Assembly (NCBI RefSeq): GCF_000702885.1
Contig: NZ_JNKO01000002.1
Coordinates: forward strand, 62,001-126,000
Length of the DNA: 64,000 bases
From: Oribacterium sp. P6A1
Lineage (GTDB): Bacteria > Bacillota > Clostridia > Lachnospirales > Lachnospiraceae
Direction: 5' to 3'
Shown: positions 8,624 to 17,333 of the stretch, in pieces
How positions within the stretch are numbered: position 1 is the stretch's first letter
Layout of the letters: the number at the start of each line of letters is the position of its first letter
Notes under the pieces: generated by a model
What the model was told of the DNA's origin: nothing
What the model saw: the letters and a program-made list of their open reading frames with translations, nothing else
Databases searched by the model: none
Translations under genes and position numbers: made by a program

Positions 8624-9490
8624 ATGTTAGATATATATATTCATATTAGACCCATAACGTATGAGGATTGCGGCTTGCTGGGAGGCAGATCTGCCTTTGC
8701 GGCAGGTACGGAGCTGCATAACATAAGAGGGAAGAGCAGAGTGGATTTCATGGAGGAAGTACTCCATCTTCTCATCAGAAAATCAAAGTACGGCAGATTT
8801 ATTTATCCATTCAAACGAATTGCGGTGTGTTTTATAGATCTGGATGGTGCTGTCAGTGTTGCGTACACAGGCGACGGCGATATAGAGAATAATGCATACT
8901 CATATATAGACAGTAAGGGAAGAACAGGAAAAGTCTTCAGGTATTATGATATCGGAGAGATGCTCTGCAAAAGAAATATACAGGTTTACGGAATCTTTCA
9001 GCAGCAGGACGATGATACCTACAGAGCCATAGGGAACATATCGAAGGAAAAAGATACCGGAGATATCTCTTCTCCGGAGGGTATATGGCAGGATAAGGAG
9101 CTGACTCATGGCTTTGATGTTGTGAGATGCCTTGACCTTCGCGGAAGCTGTAAGGCAAAGGTTGTGGAAGCTTCGTCTTTCCATAATTATGTAAAGTATG
9201 ATCTGGGTGAGGATTTTTTCATCGAAGGTTATGACAATTACAATACAGGTTCCAGAGAATACTGGGTAGGAAGAGACTACACCAAGGAGAAGTACCTTCT
9301 TAACTGCTTTGAACTGGATGAGGAGGGAAAAGAAGAAATAGTCAGCTCCGATTGGAAGATAAGTGTTGACCGCAGGTTTGCGGAGATACTTTGTAAGCTT
9401 ACAGACAGATACGAATATATCTTCATTGATAACGACTACAGGATATCCATGGCGGGTATCAATATAGAGAAAATAAAAGAGAAGCTTTGA
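8624..9490 (+). CDS. Uncharacterised protein, 288 residues
   Basis: I do not recognise this family. It is a soluble, acidic protein with no signal peptide or membrane segment, rich in aromatic residues and Asp/Glu. Segments such as RFIYPFKRIAVCFIDLDGAVSVAYTG and GIFQQQDDDTYRAIGNI suggest a beta-rich fold. AGGAGATC stands upstream of the ATG, and codon use matches its neighbours. It is a single gene between the pxp operon terminator and the nitronate monooxygenase gene, with about 100 nt to the latter. The function is unknown. Confidence 0.75.
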   Translation: MLDIYIHIRPITYEDCGLLGGRSAFAAGTELHNIRGKSRVDFMEEVLHLLIRKSKYGRFIYPFKRIAVCFIDLDGAVSVAYTGDGDIENNAYSYIDSKGRTGKVFRYYDIGEMLCKRNIQVYGIFQQQDDDTYRAIGNISKEKDTGDISSPEGIWQDKELTHGFDVVRCLDLRGSCKAKVVEASSFHNYVKYDLGEDFFIEGYDNYNTGSREYWVGRDYTKEKYLLNCFELDEEGKEEIVSSDWKISVDRRFAEILCKLTDRYEYIFIDNDYRISMAGINIEKIKEKL

Positions 9491-9592
9491 GATGCTTTAA
9501 AATCCGTTTGACTTATATATGAAAAGAAACTAATCTATAAATTGCTATGGTTAAAAAATTTTAGCTAAAAAATATGAGCAAACGGAGATGAT

Positions 9593-10648
9593 ATGTCACT
9601 TTTGAAAATTCATGGAAAAGAGATAAAGATACCACTTATTCAGGGAGGAATGGGGGTTGGAGTTTCTCTTGAAAAGCTTGCGGGTGCTGTTGCGAAGTGC
9701 GGAGGCATGGGCTGTATCAGCACAGCAGATTGCGGTTACAGAGAAGAAGATTTTATGAGGGCTCCCGAGGAGGCCAATTTAAGAGCTCTTAAGAAGGAGA
9801 TACAGAAGGCAAAGGAGATTTCAGAAGGAATGGGCCTCATCGCCATCAATGCCATGGTGGCAACACAGCAGTATGCCGAAGCTGTTAAGACTGCAGTAAA
9901 GAACGGTGTGGATGCTGTTATTTCAGGAGCGGGACTTCCGCTTGATCTTCCGGAGCATGTACCGGAGGGAGAAGCTCTTATAGCACCTATAGTATCAAGC
10001 GACAGGGCTTTCAAGGTTATCGCAAAGTCATGGGAAAGGAACTACCATCGTTTCCCTGATTTTGTTGTTCTTGAGGGACCTAAAGCCGGAGGACATCTGG
10101 GATTTAAAGAGAAGGAGCTTCTGGAGGGAAGCTGCGGATCTGTTACGGATATACTGAAAAAGCTGGTGGAAGCAGTAAAACCCTATGAGGAAGCCATAGG
10201 AAGAAGGATTCCTGTTTTTGCTGCCGGTGGAATCTGGGACAAGGCTGATATTGAGGAGGTTCAGGATCTCGGAGCAGCCGGCGTGCAGATGGCCACAAGG
10301 TTTATAGCTACCGAGGAGTGCGATGCATCCCGGGAATATAAGGAGACTCTCATTAAGGCTTCATCTCAGGATGTCAGAATCATTCACAGTCCGGTGGGTA
10401 TGCCTGGAAGAGCACTGTTCACACCGCTTATCAAGAGGCTTGAAGAATCGGGCAGGATACCGCCCACTCATTGTTCCCGCTGCATCAAGACCTGTAATCC
10501 CGGTCAGGTGCCGTATTGTATCACCAGGGCTCTTATCGAAGCGGTAAAGGGCAACTATGAAGAGGGACTTTTCTTTACCGGGGCCAATGTTGAAAAGCTG
10601 ACAGGCATGACAACTGTTCCGGAGCTGGTGAAGGAGCTGGGATTCTGA
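9593..10648 (+). CDS. Nitronate monooxygenase family protein (2-nitropropane dioxygenase-like)
   Basis: A 351-residue FMN-dependent TIM-barrel protein. It begins with IPLIQGGMGVGVSLEKLAGAV, then has GAGLP, GPKAGGHLG, the FMN phosphate-binding stretch VFAAGGIWD...GAAGVQMATRFIATEEC and SPVGMPGRAL. A C-terminal cysteine-bearing tail (HCSRCIKTCNPGQVPYCIT) is common in clostridial members. Family enzymes oxidise alkyl nitronates, or, in the FabK branch, reduce enoyl-ACP. No fatty acid genes are adjacent, so nitronate monooxygenase-like is the safer name. GGAG precedes the ATG. Confidence 0.88.
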   Translation: MSLLKIHGKEIKIPLIQGGMGVGVSLEKLAGAVAKCGGMGCISTADCGYREEDFMRAPEEANLRALKKEIQKAKEISEGMGLIAINAMVATQQYAEAVKTAVKNGVDAVISGAGLPLDLPEHVPEGEALIAPIVSSDRAFKVIAKSWERNYHRFPDFVVLEGPKAGGHLGFKEKELLEGSCGSVTDILKKLVEAVKPYEEAIGRRIPVFAAGGIWDKADIEEVQDLGAAGVQMATRFIATEECDASREYKETLIKASSQDVRIIHSPVGMPGRALFTPLIKRLEESGRIPPTHCSRCIKTCNPGQVPYCITRALIEAVKGNYEEGLFFTGANVEKLTGMTTVPELVKELGF

Positions 10649-10748
10649 GCAGTTTGTAAAGTCGGAGAAAAGCTTTCTTTGGGGATAGGAGTCATTACTT
10701 CCGGAAATATCTTTCTAAACTTTTTGTGAACTGAGATTATATGGATTG

Positions 10749-10780
10749 ACACCGGTTTAGGCCGGTGTTATTCTTTTTTT
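10749..10780 (+). terminator. Terminator of the nitronate monooxygenase gene
   Basis: ACACCGG (10749-10755) pairs with CCGGTGT (10762-10768) across a short loop, followed by a run of T broken by one C up to 10780. Confidence 0.85.
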
Positions 10781-10785
10781 ATTCG

Positions 10786-10812
10786 TTAGCACTCAATTTA
10801 ATTGATTGCTAA
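10786..10812 (+). promoter_or_regulatory. CIRCE operator (HrcA binding site) upstream of lon
   Basis: TTAGCACTC, a 9-nt spacer (10795-10803), then GATTGCTAA. The CIRCE consensus is TTAGCACTC-N9-GAGTGCTAA, so both arms and the spacer length match with one mismatch. It lies 59 nt upstream of the lon start, in the leader/promoter region, and implies repression of lon by HrcA with release at heat shock. Confidence 0.88.
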
Positions 10813-10871
10813 CAAGCGTAAACATTAGCCTATAAAGGCACAGTTCCCGAGAGGAACAGACAGGAGTATAA

Positions 10872-13307
10872 ATGAAAGTATTACCACTCTATAATGTGTT
10901 GGTCTTACCAGATTCAAATATTTATTTTCAGACTCAGGCGTTTCGTGCTATTGCAGGAAACAATGTTTATCAGGGAGATTCTGTGACTATCCTTGTTATG
11001 AAGGAACAGCAGATCCGGGAGCAGATAACTGATAAGAGCTTTTATCCCATCGGTGTTGAGGGAAAGATTGAAGAGATAAGCGGAGAAGGCTACGTAATCA
11101 TAAAGACCGAGAATCGTGTGGATGTAAAGGAAATTGCTGTGAATGATCAGCATGAGATATTTGTTGACACGGTAAAGCGGGACAGCATCAAGGATATGGA
11201 TGTAAATGAGGCCCGGCAGAGACTTCTTAAGATCAAGGTTGACCTGAAGGAGCTGGTATCCAGATTCCGTTGGGGATCCATTATGGAAAGCCATATTGAT
11301 CAGTATACTTCCATAGAAGAGGCTGCGGCGGTTCTCAGCTCGTGGATATCCATTACCAATGAGGAGAGATATGCCGTACTGGAGATGGATTCTGAAAAGG
11401 AGAGGTTCGAGGCTCTTGAGAAGATAATCTATGAGTATGCCGAAGTGACCAGGGTAACTACCGATGCCCAATTCGCGCAGCAGGAAGACTATCAGAAGCT
11501 GTACAAGGAGAATGCACTTAAGAAGCAGATCGACTACCTCCAGAAGGAGCTGGACGAGATGCATCCTGAGCAGGTGACTGAGGTCCGTAAGTTCGAGCTG
11601 AAGATTCAGGAATCAGAGATGAACGAAGAGGCGAGAAGGGAAGCGGGCAAGGTACTTAACCGTCTAAAGAATGACGGCGACAATTCTGCCGAGTCAGGTA
11701 TGCTTTATGACTATCTCGACTTTGTAACGGGACTCTCCTGGAAGAAGGAGGAACCTGAGCAGATTGATCTTTCGGAAGCTGAGAAGATTCTTGATGAGGA
11801 TCACTTCGGAATGAAGAAGGTGAAGGAGAGAATCATTCAGCAGATAGCTGTGATGAATCTGAAGAGAAAACAGTCAGGCTCCATCATTGTATTTGTGGGT
11901 GCTCCTGGAACCGGTAAGACTTCCATAGGAAAGTCCATCGCAAAGGCTCTCCACAGGAAATATGTGAGAGTATCTCTCGGCGGTGTCAAGGATGAGGCGG
12001 ATATCAGAGGTCACAGACGTACATACATCGGTGCCATGCCGGGACGTATCATGGATGGAATAAGCAAGGCCGGAGTATCAAATCCCGTTATGGTTCTTGA
12101 TGAGATCGATAAGCTTTCAAGCTCCTACAACGGAGATCCCGCAAGCGCACTTCTCGAGGTGCTGGATCCGGAGCAGAACAACACCTTCACAGATCACTAC
12201 ATGAATGTGCCCTATGACTTAAGTGATGTGTTGTTCATCTGTACCGCCAATACTCTGGATACTATTCCGGGTCCGCTTCTCAACCGTATGGAGGTGATTC
12301 AGTTCCAGGGCTACACACCCAGAGAGAAGTTCCAGATAGCGGAGAAGCATCTGCTTCCCAAGGCTCTGGATGCCGTTGGTCTGAATCCGGGAGACATTAA
12401 GGTTAATGATGATGCCTTGGAAACTATTATTTCCGATTACACCCGGGAAGGCGGCGTCAGAGGTCTTAAGAAGAGACTGGATACCCTTTGCCGTATAGCG
12501 GCGGTGAAGTTTGTCAGGGAGAATGGGGTGCCGGAGATCGAAGATAAAACGGATGGTAAAGCCGTGAATCTGACAGAAGATACGGTTTCAGTGGATGCAA
12601 GTGTAAAACATGATGTAATATCCGGAGATGGCCTCCAGGAATCCGGAGAAGAGAAAGAAACAGCTGTCTGCATAGAACCAAAGATAGTTGTGACAAAGGA
12701 AGAGCTTCGGGAATATCTGGACATGCATGCTCTGACTCATAACAAGGTGAAGGATGAGGCACGTCCCGGTGTAGTGACCGGTCTTGCCTGGACTCAGGTG
12801 GGAGGCGAGATACTTTACATCGAGTCACTGTTCACAAAGGGAGAGGGTAAGACTGTAGTAACGGGACAGCTTGGAGATGTGATGAAGGAGTCTGTGCAGA
12901 TCGCACTTTCACTGGTCAAGGCGAAATTCCCTGAGCTTGCTTCAAAGTTCAAGGAGAACGATCTCCACATTCATGTGCCTGACGGCTCAACTCCGAAGGA
13001 TGGTCCTTCAGCGGGAATCACCATGACAACGGCTCTTGCATCCCTTGTAACAGGACGTCCGGTTTCTCCTCACATCGCCATGACAGGTGAGATTTCCCTT
13101 GAGGGAACCGTTAATGCCATAGGCGGACTTCCGGAGAAGCTTATGGCGGCAGAGCGCGCCGGAGTCACAAAGGTATTTATTCCGAAGGATAATGTTGAAG
13201 ACCTCCGTGATGTGGCTTCCGAGGTAAAGGACAAGCTGGAGATCATTCCTGTGGAGTATGTTGAGGAAGTACTCAAGGCTGCAGGAATTATGACAGAGGA
13301 TAAATGA
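10872..13307 (+). CDS. lon: ATP-dependent protease Lon
   Basis: An 811-residue Lon protease. It has the N-terminal substrate-binding LAN domain (about 1-200), a coiled segment, and the AAA+ module with Walker A GAPGTGKTS (about 342-350) and Walker B VMVLDEIDK. The C-terminal peptidase has catalytic Ser713 in DGPSAGIT and Lys756 in GGLPEKLMAAERAG, 43 residues apart as in E. coli Lon. An acidic insertion of about 50 residues (about 550-600) lies between the AAA lid and the protease domain and explains the extra length. AGGAG precedes the ATG. Control by HrcA is indicated by the upstream CIRCE site. Confidence 0.97.
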   Translation: MKVLPLYNVLVLPDSNIYFQTQAFRAIAGNNVYQGDSVTILVMKEQQIREQITDKSFYPIGVEGKIEEISGEGYVIIKTENRVDVKEIAVNDQHEIFVDTVKRDSIKDMDVNEARQRLLKIKVDLKELVSRFRWGSIMESHIDQYTSIEEAAAVLSSWISITNEERYAVLEMDSEKERFEALEKIIYEYAEVTRVTTDAQFAQQEDYQKLYKENALKKQIDYLQKELDEMHPEQVTEVRKFELKIQESEMNEEARREAGKVLNRLKNDGDNSAESGMLYDYLDFVTGLSWKKEEPEQIDLSEAEKILDEDHFGMKKVKERIIQQIAVMNLKRKQSGSIIVFVGAPGTGKTSIGKSIAKALHRKYVRVSLGGVKDEADIRGHRRTYIGAMPGRIMDGISKAGVSNPVMVLDEIDKLSSSYNGDPASALLEVLDPEQNNTFTDHYMNVPYDLSDVLFICTANTLDTIPGPLLNRMEVIQFQGYTPREKFQIAEKHLLPKALDAVGLNPGDIKVNDDALETIISDYTREGGVRGLKKRLDTLCRIAAVKFVRENGVPEIEDKTDGKAVNLTEDTVSVDASVKHDVISGDGLQESGEEKETAVCIEPKIVVTKEELREYLDMHALTHNKVKDEARPGVVTGLAWTQVGGEILYIESLFTKGEGKTVVTGQLGDVMKESVQIALSLVKAKFPELASKFKENDLHIHVPDGSTPKDGPSAGITMTTALASLVTGRPVSPHIAMTGEISLEGTVNAIGGLPEKLMAAERAGVTKVFIPKDNVEDLRDVASEVKDKLEIIPVEYVEEVLKAAGIMTEDK

Positions 13308-13479
13308 ATTTCTGTTATGGCTGACATTAAAAACCGGCAGTTGTGAATTGACATACGTGGTGATACGGTTTTAGGAGACAAACTGTGAGACGGTGATCCT
13401 GAGAAAGGTATACTAAAGAATCCGGAATTCAGGATAAGCATCAGTCTGTCATAAATTTATACAGTATATATTGAGTGCA

Positions 13480-13510
13480 ATGGGGCAAATGATTAAATCA
13501 TTTGCCCCAT
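13480..13510 (+). terminator. 14-bp perfect hairpin between lon and acetolactate synthase
   Basis: ATGGGGCAAATGAT and its exact complement flank a three-base TAA loop. The 3' side continues ATTGTTTTAT, a weak T-rich tail. It lies 170 nt after lon and 33 nt before the next start, so it may end lon transcription or act as an attenuator for the next gene. Confidence 0.6.
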
Positions 13511-13543
13511 ATTGTTTTATAGAAACGTATGCGGAGGACAGAT

Positions 13544-15199
13544 ATGAACGTAGCGGAGATGGTTGTAAAAGCCCTTGAACATGAACAGGTGGAATATGCT
13601 TTTGGCATTCCGGGAGAGGAAAATCTGGACCTGGTCAGGGCTCTTGATAAGTCGGAAAAAATTGAAACCATCATCGTCCGCCATGAACAGGGTGCTGCTT
13701 TCATGGCGGATGTTTACGGAAGACTCACAGGAAAGGCAGGAGTCTGCTTTTCCACCCTTGGACCGGGAGCCACCAATCTGATTACCGGTGTGGCAGATGC
13801 AAACGGTGATGGTGCACCACTGGTTGCCATAACCGCACAGGTTTCAACGGACAAGATACCACTGACTTCTCATCAGTATCTGGATCTGGAGGCATTGTTC
13901 CAGCCCATCACAAAGAGAACCAAAATGATAATGTCCAGAAACTCTGTAAATGAGATCGTGCGTCTCGCTTTTAAATATGCTGAGGGAGAGAAGCCGGGAG
14001 CTTCGCATATCTGTATACCCCAGGATGTGGCGGAAGAAGAGGTGCCCGAGGGAGTTTCACAGAAGCTTCTCCACAGGCCGGTAAAAGGGAAGGAGTATGC
14101 GGATAAAAATGAGCTTGAGGAGGCCGCGGCCATAATCAACAGATCCCAGAGACCGGTTATCCTGGTGGGACATTCGGCGGTGCGGTCCCATGCCGAGAAG
14201 GCGCTTACGGCATTTGCGGAAAAACTCCATATCCCCGTCATTAATACTATGATGGCAAAGGGAATCATTTCATATACAAGTGAATATTTTCTTTCCACCA
14301 TAGGCATCCCCCAGAGAGACTACCCCAATATTTGTCTCGACATGGCGGATCTCGTAATATGTATAGGCTATGACATAGTTGAGCTTGCTCCGTCGAAGTG
14401 GAATGTGGATGGAAAGCATACCATCATTCACATGGACTCAAGACCTGCCCATGTAAACAAATTGTACCAGCCTGAGGTGGAGGTGGTAGGTGACATAGAG
14501 AATTCACTGGAGGAGCTGCTTCTCTATGTGGATGCAAAGAAAAAACCGGAAGTCTTCTTCGATATAAAGAAGTCCTTTGAAACAGAAAATGCAGAGTATA
14601 AGACAGACGATTCTTTCCCGGTAAAGCCCCAGAGGCTTTTAAGCGACGTAAGAAAGATCCTTGGACCCGATGACATAGTTTTATCGGATGTGGGAGCTCA
14701 CAAGATGTGGATTTCCAGACATTATGAATGCTATAAGCCCAATACCTGCATCATTTCAAACGGCTTTGCCACCATGGGAATATCTCTTCCCGGGGCTATA
14801 GCGGCCAAGCTTGTGCATCCGGAAAACAGAGTCATAGCCATAACCGGAGACGGCGGATTCATGATGAATTCCCAGGAGCTGGAAACGGCGGTGCGCCTTA
14901 AGCTCAACATAGTTGTTCTGATACTTAATGACAGCAGCTACGGACTCATCAAATGGAAGCAGAATGACCGCTTTAATGAAAGCTTCTGTGTTGATTTTAC
15001 AAATCCGGATTTTGTGATGCTGGCTGAATCCATGCATGCAAAGGGATTCAGAATAGAAAGCACAGATCATCTTATAGAGACTCTGGAAGAAGCTTTCCGG
15101 TGTGAAGGACCGGCAGTTATCGACTGCCCTGTTGATTACAGTGAGAACGAGAAACTGAGCCGGCATCTTAGAGAGGTCATGGAGAGATACAGGCAGTGA
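13544..15199 (+). CDS. Acetolactate synthase, catabolic (AlsS-like) large-subunit type
   Basis: A 551-residue ThDP enzyme that joins two pyruvates to acetolactate. The N-terminal Pyr domain has FGIPGEENLDL and the catalytic glutamate E48 in RHEQGAAFMADVYGR, followed by TLGPGATNL. The C-terminal PP domain holds the ThDP motif GDGGFMMN...LNDSSYGLIKWKQ. No small regulatory subunit gene is adjacent, which fits the catabolic AlsS type, but a biosynthetic or other ThDP role is not excluded. The start at 13544 is chosen because GGAGG (13533-13537) lies 6 nt upstream. Confidence 0.88.
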   Translation: MNVAEMVVKALEHEQVEYAFGIPGEENLDLVRALDKSEKIETIIVRHEQGAAFMADVYGRLTGKAGVCFSTLGPGATNLITGVADANGDGAPLVAITAQVSTDKIPLTSHQYLDLEALFQPITKRTKMIMSRNSVNEIVRLAFKYAEGEKPGASHICIPQDVAEEEVPEGVSQKLLHRPVKGKEYADKNELEEAAAIINRSQRPVILVGHSAVRSHAEKALTAFAEKLHIPVINTMMAKGIISYTSEYFLSTIGIPQRDYPNICLDMADLVICIGYDIVELAPSKWNVDGKHTIIHMDSRPAHVNKLYQPEVEVVGDIENSLEELLLYVDAKKKPEVFFDIKKSFETENAEYKTDDSFPVKPQRLLSDVRKILGPDDIVLSDVGAHKMWISRHYECYKPNTCIISNGFATMGISLPGAIAAKLVHPENRVIAITGDGGFMMNSQELETAVRLKLNIVVLILNDSSYGLIKWKQNDRFNESFCVDFTNPDFVMLAESMHAKGFRIESTDHLIETLEEAFRCEGPAVIDCPVDYSENEKLSRHLREVMERYRQ

Positions 15200-15210
15200 C
15201 AATATTTACA

Positions 15211-15266
15211 AAGCCGAAGGGCTGAATCTTGATTAATCCATCGAGAATCAGCTGTTCGGCTTTTTT
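15211..15266 (+). terminator. Terminator after acetolactate synthase
   Basis: AAGCCGAA (15211-15218) pairs with TTCGGCTT (15255-15262), with an inner stem GCTGA/TCAGC, and ends in TTTTTT. Confidence 0.85.
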
Positions 15267-15332
15267 GCCATGATGAATATTATAAAAACCTTCGGCAAAG
15301 TTTTGGATAAATAATAACGTCAATTTCGTTAT

Positions 15333-15647
15333 TTACATTGAACCTAAAACAAGCTTCATATAGTTGCTTCGGTTATAAAGAATTCTTCCTACCTCGACTT
15401 TGTTGGCTCTGATCCGATAGAAGGCATTATATTTTTTGCAGGAAATATAATAAATCCCTGTAAAGACATCTTCATAACAAAGACGCTTTCCAAGTTTTGG
15501 GTTTTTACAGATTTCTTTAAGTTCATTTCTTAAGGCTGAAATGTAGTTATCAGTGGTACTTAAATCCGTTGATGAAGTGTAAACTTCATTCCATACCTGA
15601 TCTAAATCTTCCAAAGCTGCAGGAGAATAAACTAATTCATAATACAT
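15333..15647 (-). CDS. RelE/ParE-family toxin
   Basis: A 104-residue ParE/RelE-superfamily protein with the start YELVYSPAALEDLDQVWNEVY, the central NPKLGKRLCYEDVFTGIYY and the C-terminal YNAFYRIRANKVEVGRILYNRSNY, all typical of the toxin fold. Such proteins cleave mRNA on ribosomes or block gyrase; which applies is not visible. It starts one base after the antitoxin stop region, with GGAG inside the antitoxin end as its ribosome site, so the pair is translationally coupled. Confidence 0.88.
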   Translation of the reverse strand: MYYELVYSPAALEDLDQVWNEVYTSSTDLSTTDNYISALRNELKEICKNPKLGKRLCYEDVFTGIYYISCKKYNAFYRIRANKVEVGRILYNRSNYMKLVLGSM

Positions 15648-15648
15648 G

Positions 15649-15924
15649 TCATTTCTCCATCAGTTGTCGCTTCTTTTGAAAGTGTTTATCAACATCGTCG
15701 TCGCTGATCCATCCTGATTCTTCTCCCGATAAGAAACCTTGGTTGAGCTCATTCATGAGTCTGACCATGGCCCTTGCCTTGTCAAATAATTCATCATCTT
15801 CTATTTTATGGATACTATATTCGCCATGACCGTTCTTGGTAAGGTAGACCGGCTTGCCTGCTTCTACCTTATCTAATATTTGCCCATAATTTCTTAATTC
15901 TGATATAGGTGCTATTGTCGGCAT
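15649..15924 (-). CDS. Phd/YefM-family antitoxin
   Basis: A 91-residue antitoxin with the Phd/YefM start PTIAPISELRNYGQILDKVEAGKPVYLTKNGHGEYSI. The N-terminal half is the DNA-binding dimer domain. The charged C-terminal half (about 45-91) would neutralise the toxin. GGGAGGT precedes its ATG. It comes first in the operon, the usual order for type II systems with autorepression. The 299-bp divergent region to the SGNH gene presumably carries both promoters. Confidence 0.88.
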   Translation of the reverse strand: MPTIAPISELRNYGQILDKVEAGKPVYLTKNGHGEYSIHKIEDDELFDKARAMVRLMNELNQGFLSGEESGWISDDDVDKHFQKKRQLMEK

Positions 15925-16238
15925 GATATTACCTCCCTGACATTAAAAATTTGGATTTAGATTAATTTGATTATAAGTTAATTGCTATATGTTTCAATGT
16001 ATTATTCGTAAAAACTTTCGAAAAAATCGCTATTTTTGCTGTATTGCTTCATCGTAAGACAGTGTAAGAATTAGTATGAAAGGTTACACAGGGAATAATG
16101 CAGATGCTGGATAAAGCCTGAACAAGACACTTATATCATTAAATCGTAAGAGGGTTTCATAGAATCTATACTTGTTTTGGCAGGGCTATGAATCTAAAAT
16201 AACTGTTAAGTTATAGAGATATTATGAGGAAGGTGAAT

Positions 16239-17099
16239 ATGAAACTTATATATAAAAGATTTCGTGATCTTGTTAAGGCAGCTGTCCTTATGACAACAGT
16301 TCTCAGTGTGGTTGGAGGATGTGCGACCACAGCCCTTGCCTCCACTAAGGTGGCCTGCATAGGGGATTCTCTTACCAGGGGATATCTTCTTGATAATGAG
16401 GCAGATTCCTATCCGGCACAGCTTCAGAAGGCTTTGGGCGGAGGCTTCGAAGTTAAGAACTTCGGACAGACTGCATCCTATGTTATAGATGATGGGCCCC
16501 TTGAGTATGTGGACACCGAGATGTATCCGGAAAGTGTCAAGTATGATGCGGACATACTGATATTCATGTTCGGCGCCAATGATATCCGCGCATATAACTG
16601 GACTCCCAAGTATTTTGAGAATCAGTACAGAGAGGTGGTTGAAACTTATTTAAGGAGCAATAGGGTAAGGAAGATTTATTTCATAATTCCGCCTGAGGCC
16701 AGGGATGAGTATTTCGGGCTACAGAGAAATGCTGTTGAACCTACACTTAAGCTTGCGGGTGGACTTGGAGCCACTGTCATAGACAGCTATAATCTCGCTA
16801 TAGGCCATCCTGAGTATTATATGCCGGATAAAGTACATCTCTACGGAGAGTTTTACGGTAAGCTTTCAAACCTTGTGGCTTCTGCCATAAAGGGAGAGGC
16901 CGAGGCTCAGGAGATATCAGGAGTAAAATATATCAATGCGCCAGAGGAAAACATAACTCAAGAAGTAAGTCAGGAGAATAATGAGCTTTTTGCAGCAGCG
17001 GAGAAAGCAAAGGCTGAGAGAGATGCGGCCAATGCCGAAGCGCTGAAAGCTTTGATTGAGGCTCATCCTGATTACGAGACCACAGGACTTTGGGACTGA
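16239..17099 (+). CDS. Exported SGNH/GDSL-family hydrolase
   Basis: A 286-residue secreted esterase-like protein. A signal peptide (about 1-28) ends at VVGGC, a possible lipobox with Cys28; cleavage after ALA a few residues later is the alternative. Block I GDSLTRG carries the nucleophile Ser44. GAND (block III) and the DKVHL dyad (block V) follow, so the catalytic residues are present. The C-terminus is a charged Ala/Glu/Lys-rich helix (about 245-286). It probably acts on acetylated wall or glycan polymers outside the cell, by family inference. The start at 16239 follows GAGGAAGG. Confidence 0.85.
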   Translation: MKLIYKRFRDLVKAAVLMTTVLSVVGGCATTALASTKVACIGDSLTRGYLLDNEADSYPAQLQKALGGGFEVKNFGQTASYVIDDGPLEYVDTEMYPESVKYDADILIFMFGANDIRAYNWTPKYFENQYREVVETYLRSNRVRKIYFIIPPEARDEYFGLQRNAVEPTLKLAGGLGATVIDSYNLAIGHPEYYMPDKVHLYGEFYGKLSNLVASAIKGEAEAQEISGVKYINAPEENITQEVSQENNELFAAAEKAKAERDAANAEALKALIEAHPDYETTGLWD

Positions 17100-17109
17100 G
17101 CTTTTACCG

Positions 17110-17161
17110 GAAGGAGAACTTTGATGAACATGATCATCAAGGTTCTCCTTCGTTTTATTTT
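17110..17161 (+). terminator. Terminator after SGNH hydrolase
   Basis: GAAGGAGAACTTTGATGA (17110 on) pairs with TCATCAAGGTTCTCCTTC (17134-17151) with one mismatch, followed by a T-rich tail. Confidence 0.85.
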
Positions 17162-17333
17162 TAAGCGTGTTCAGATGAAAGAGATATGGTGGTATTATAG
17201 GAAAGATTGCATGATTAAAATTTATAAAGAATTAAATTGCGCAAAATACAATTTTATATTACCTTTAGAATGAACGAGATAGTATATAGATAGATGAGAG
17301 GATTTCTGCTCATTTTTGAGCGGTGAAATATAC

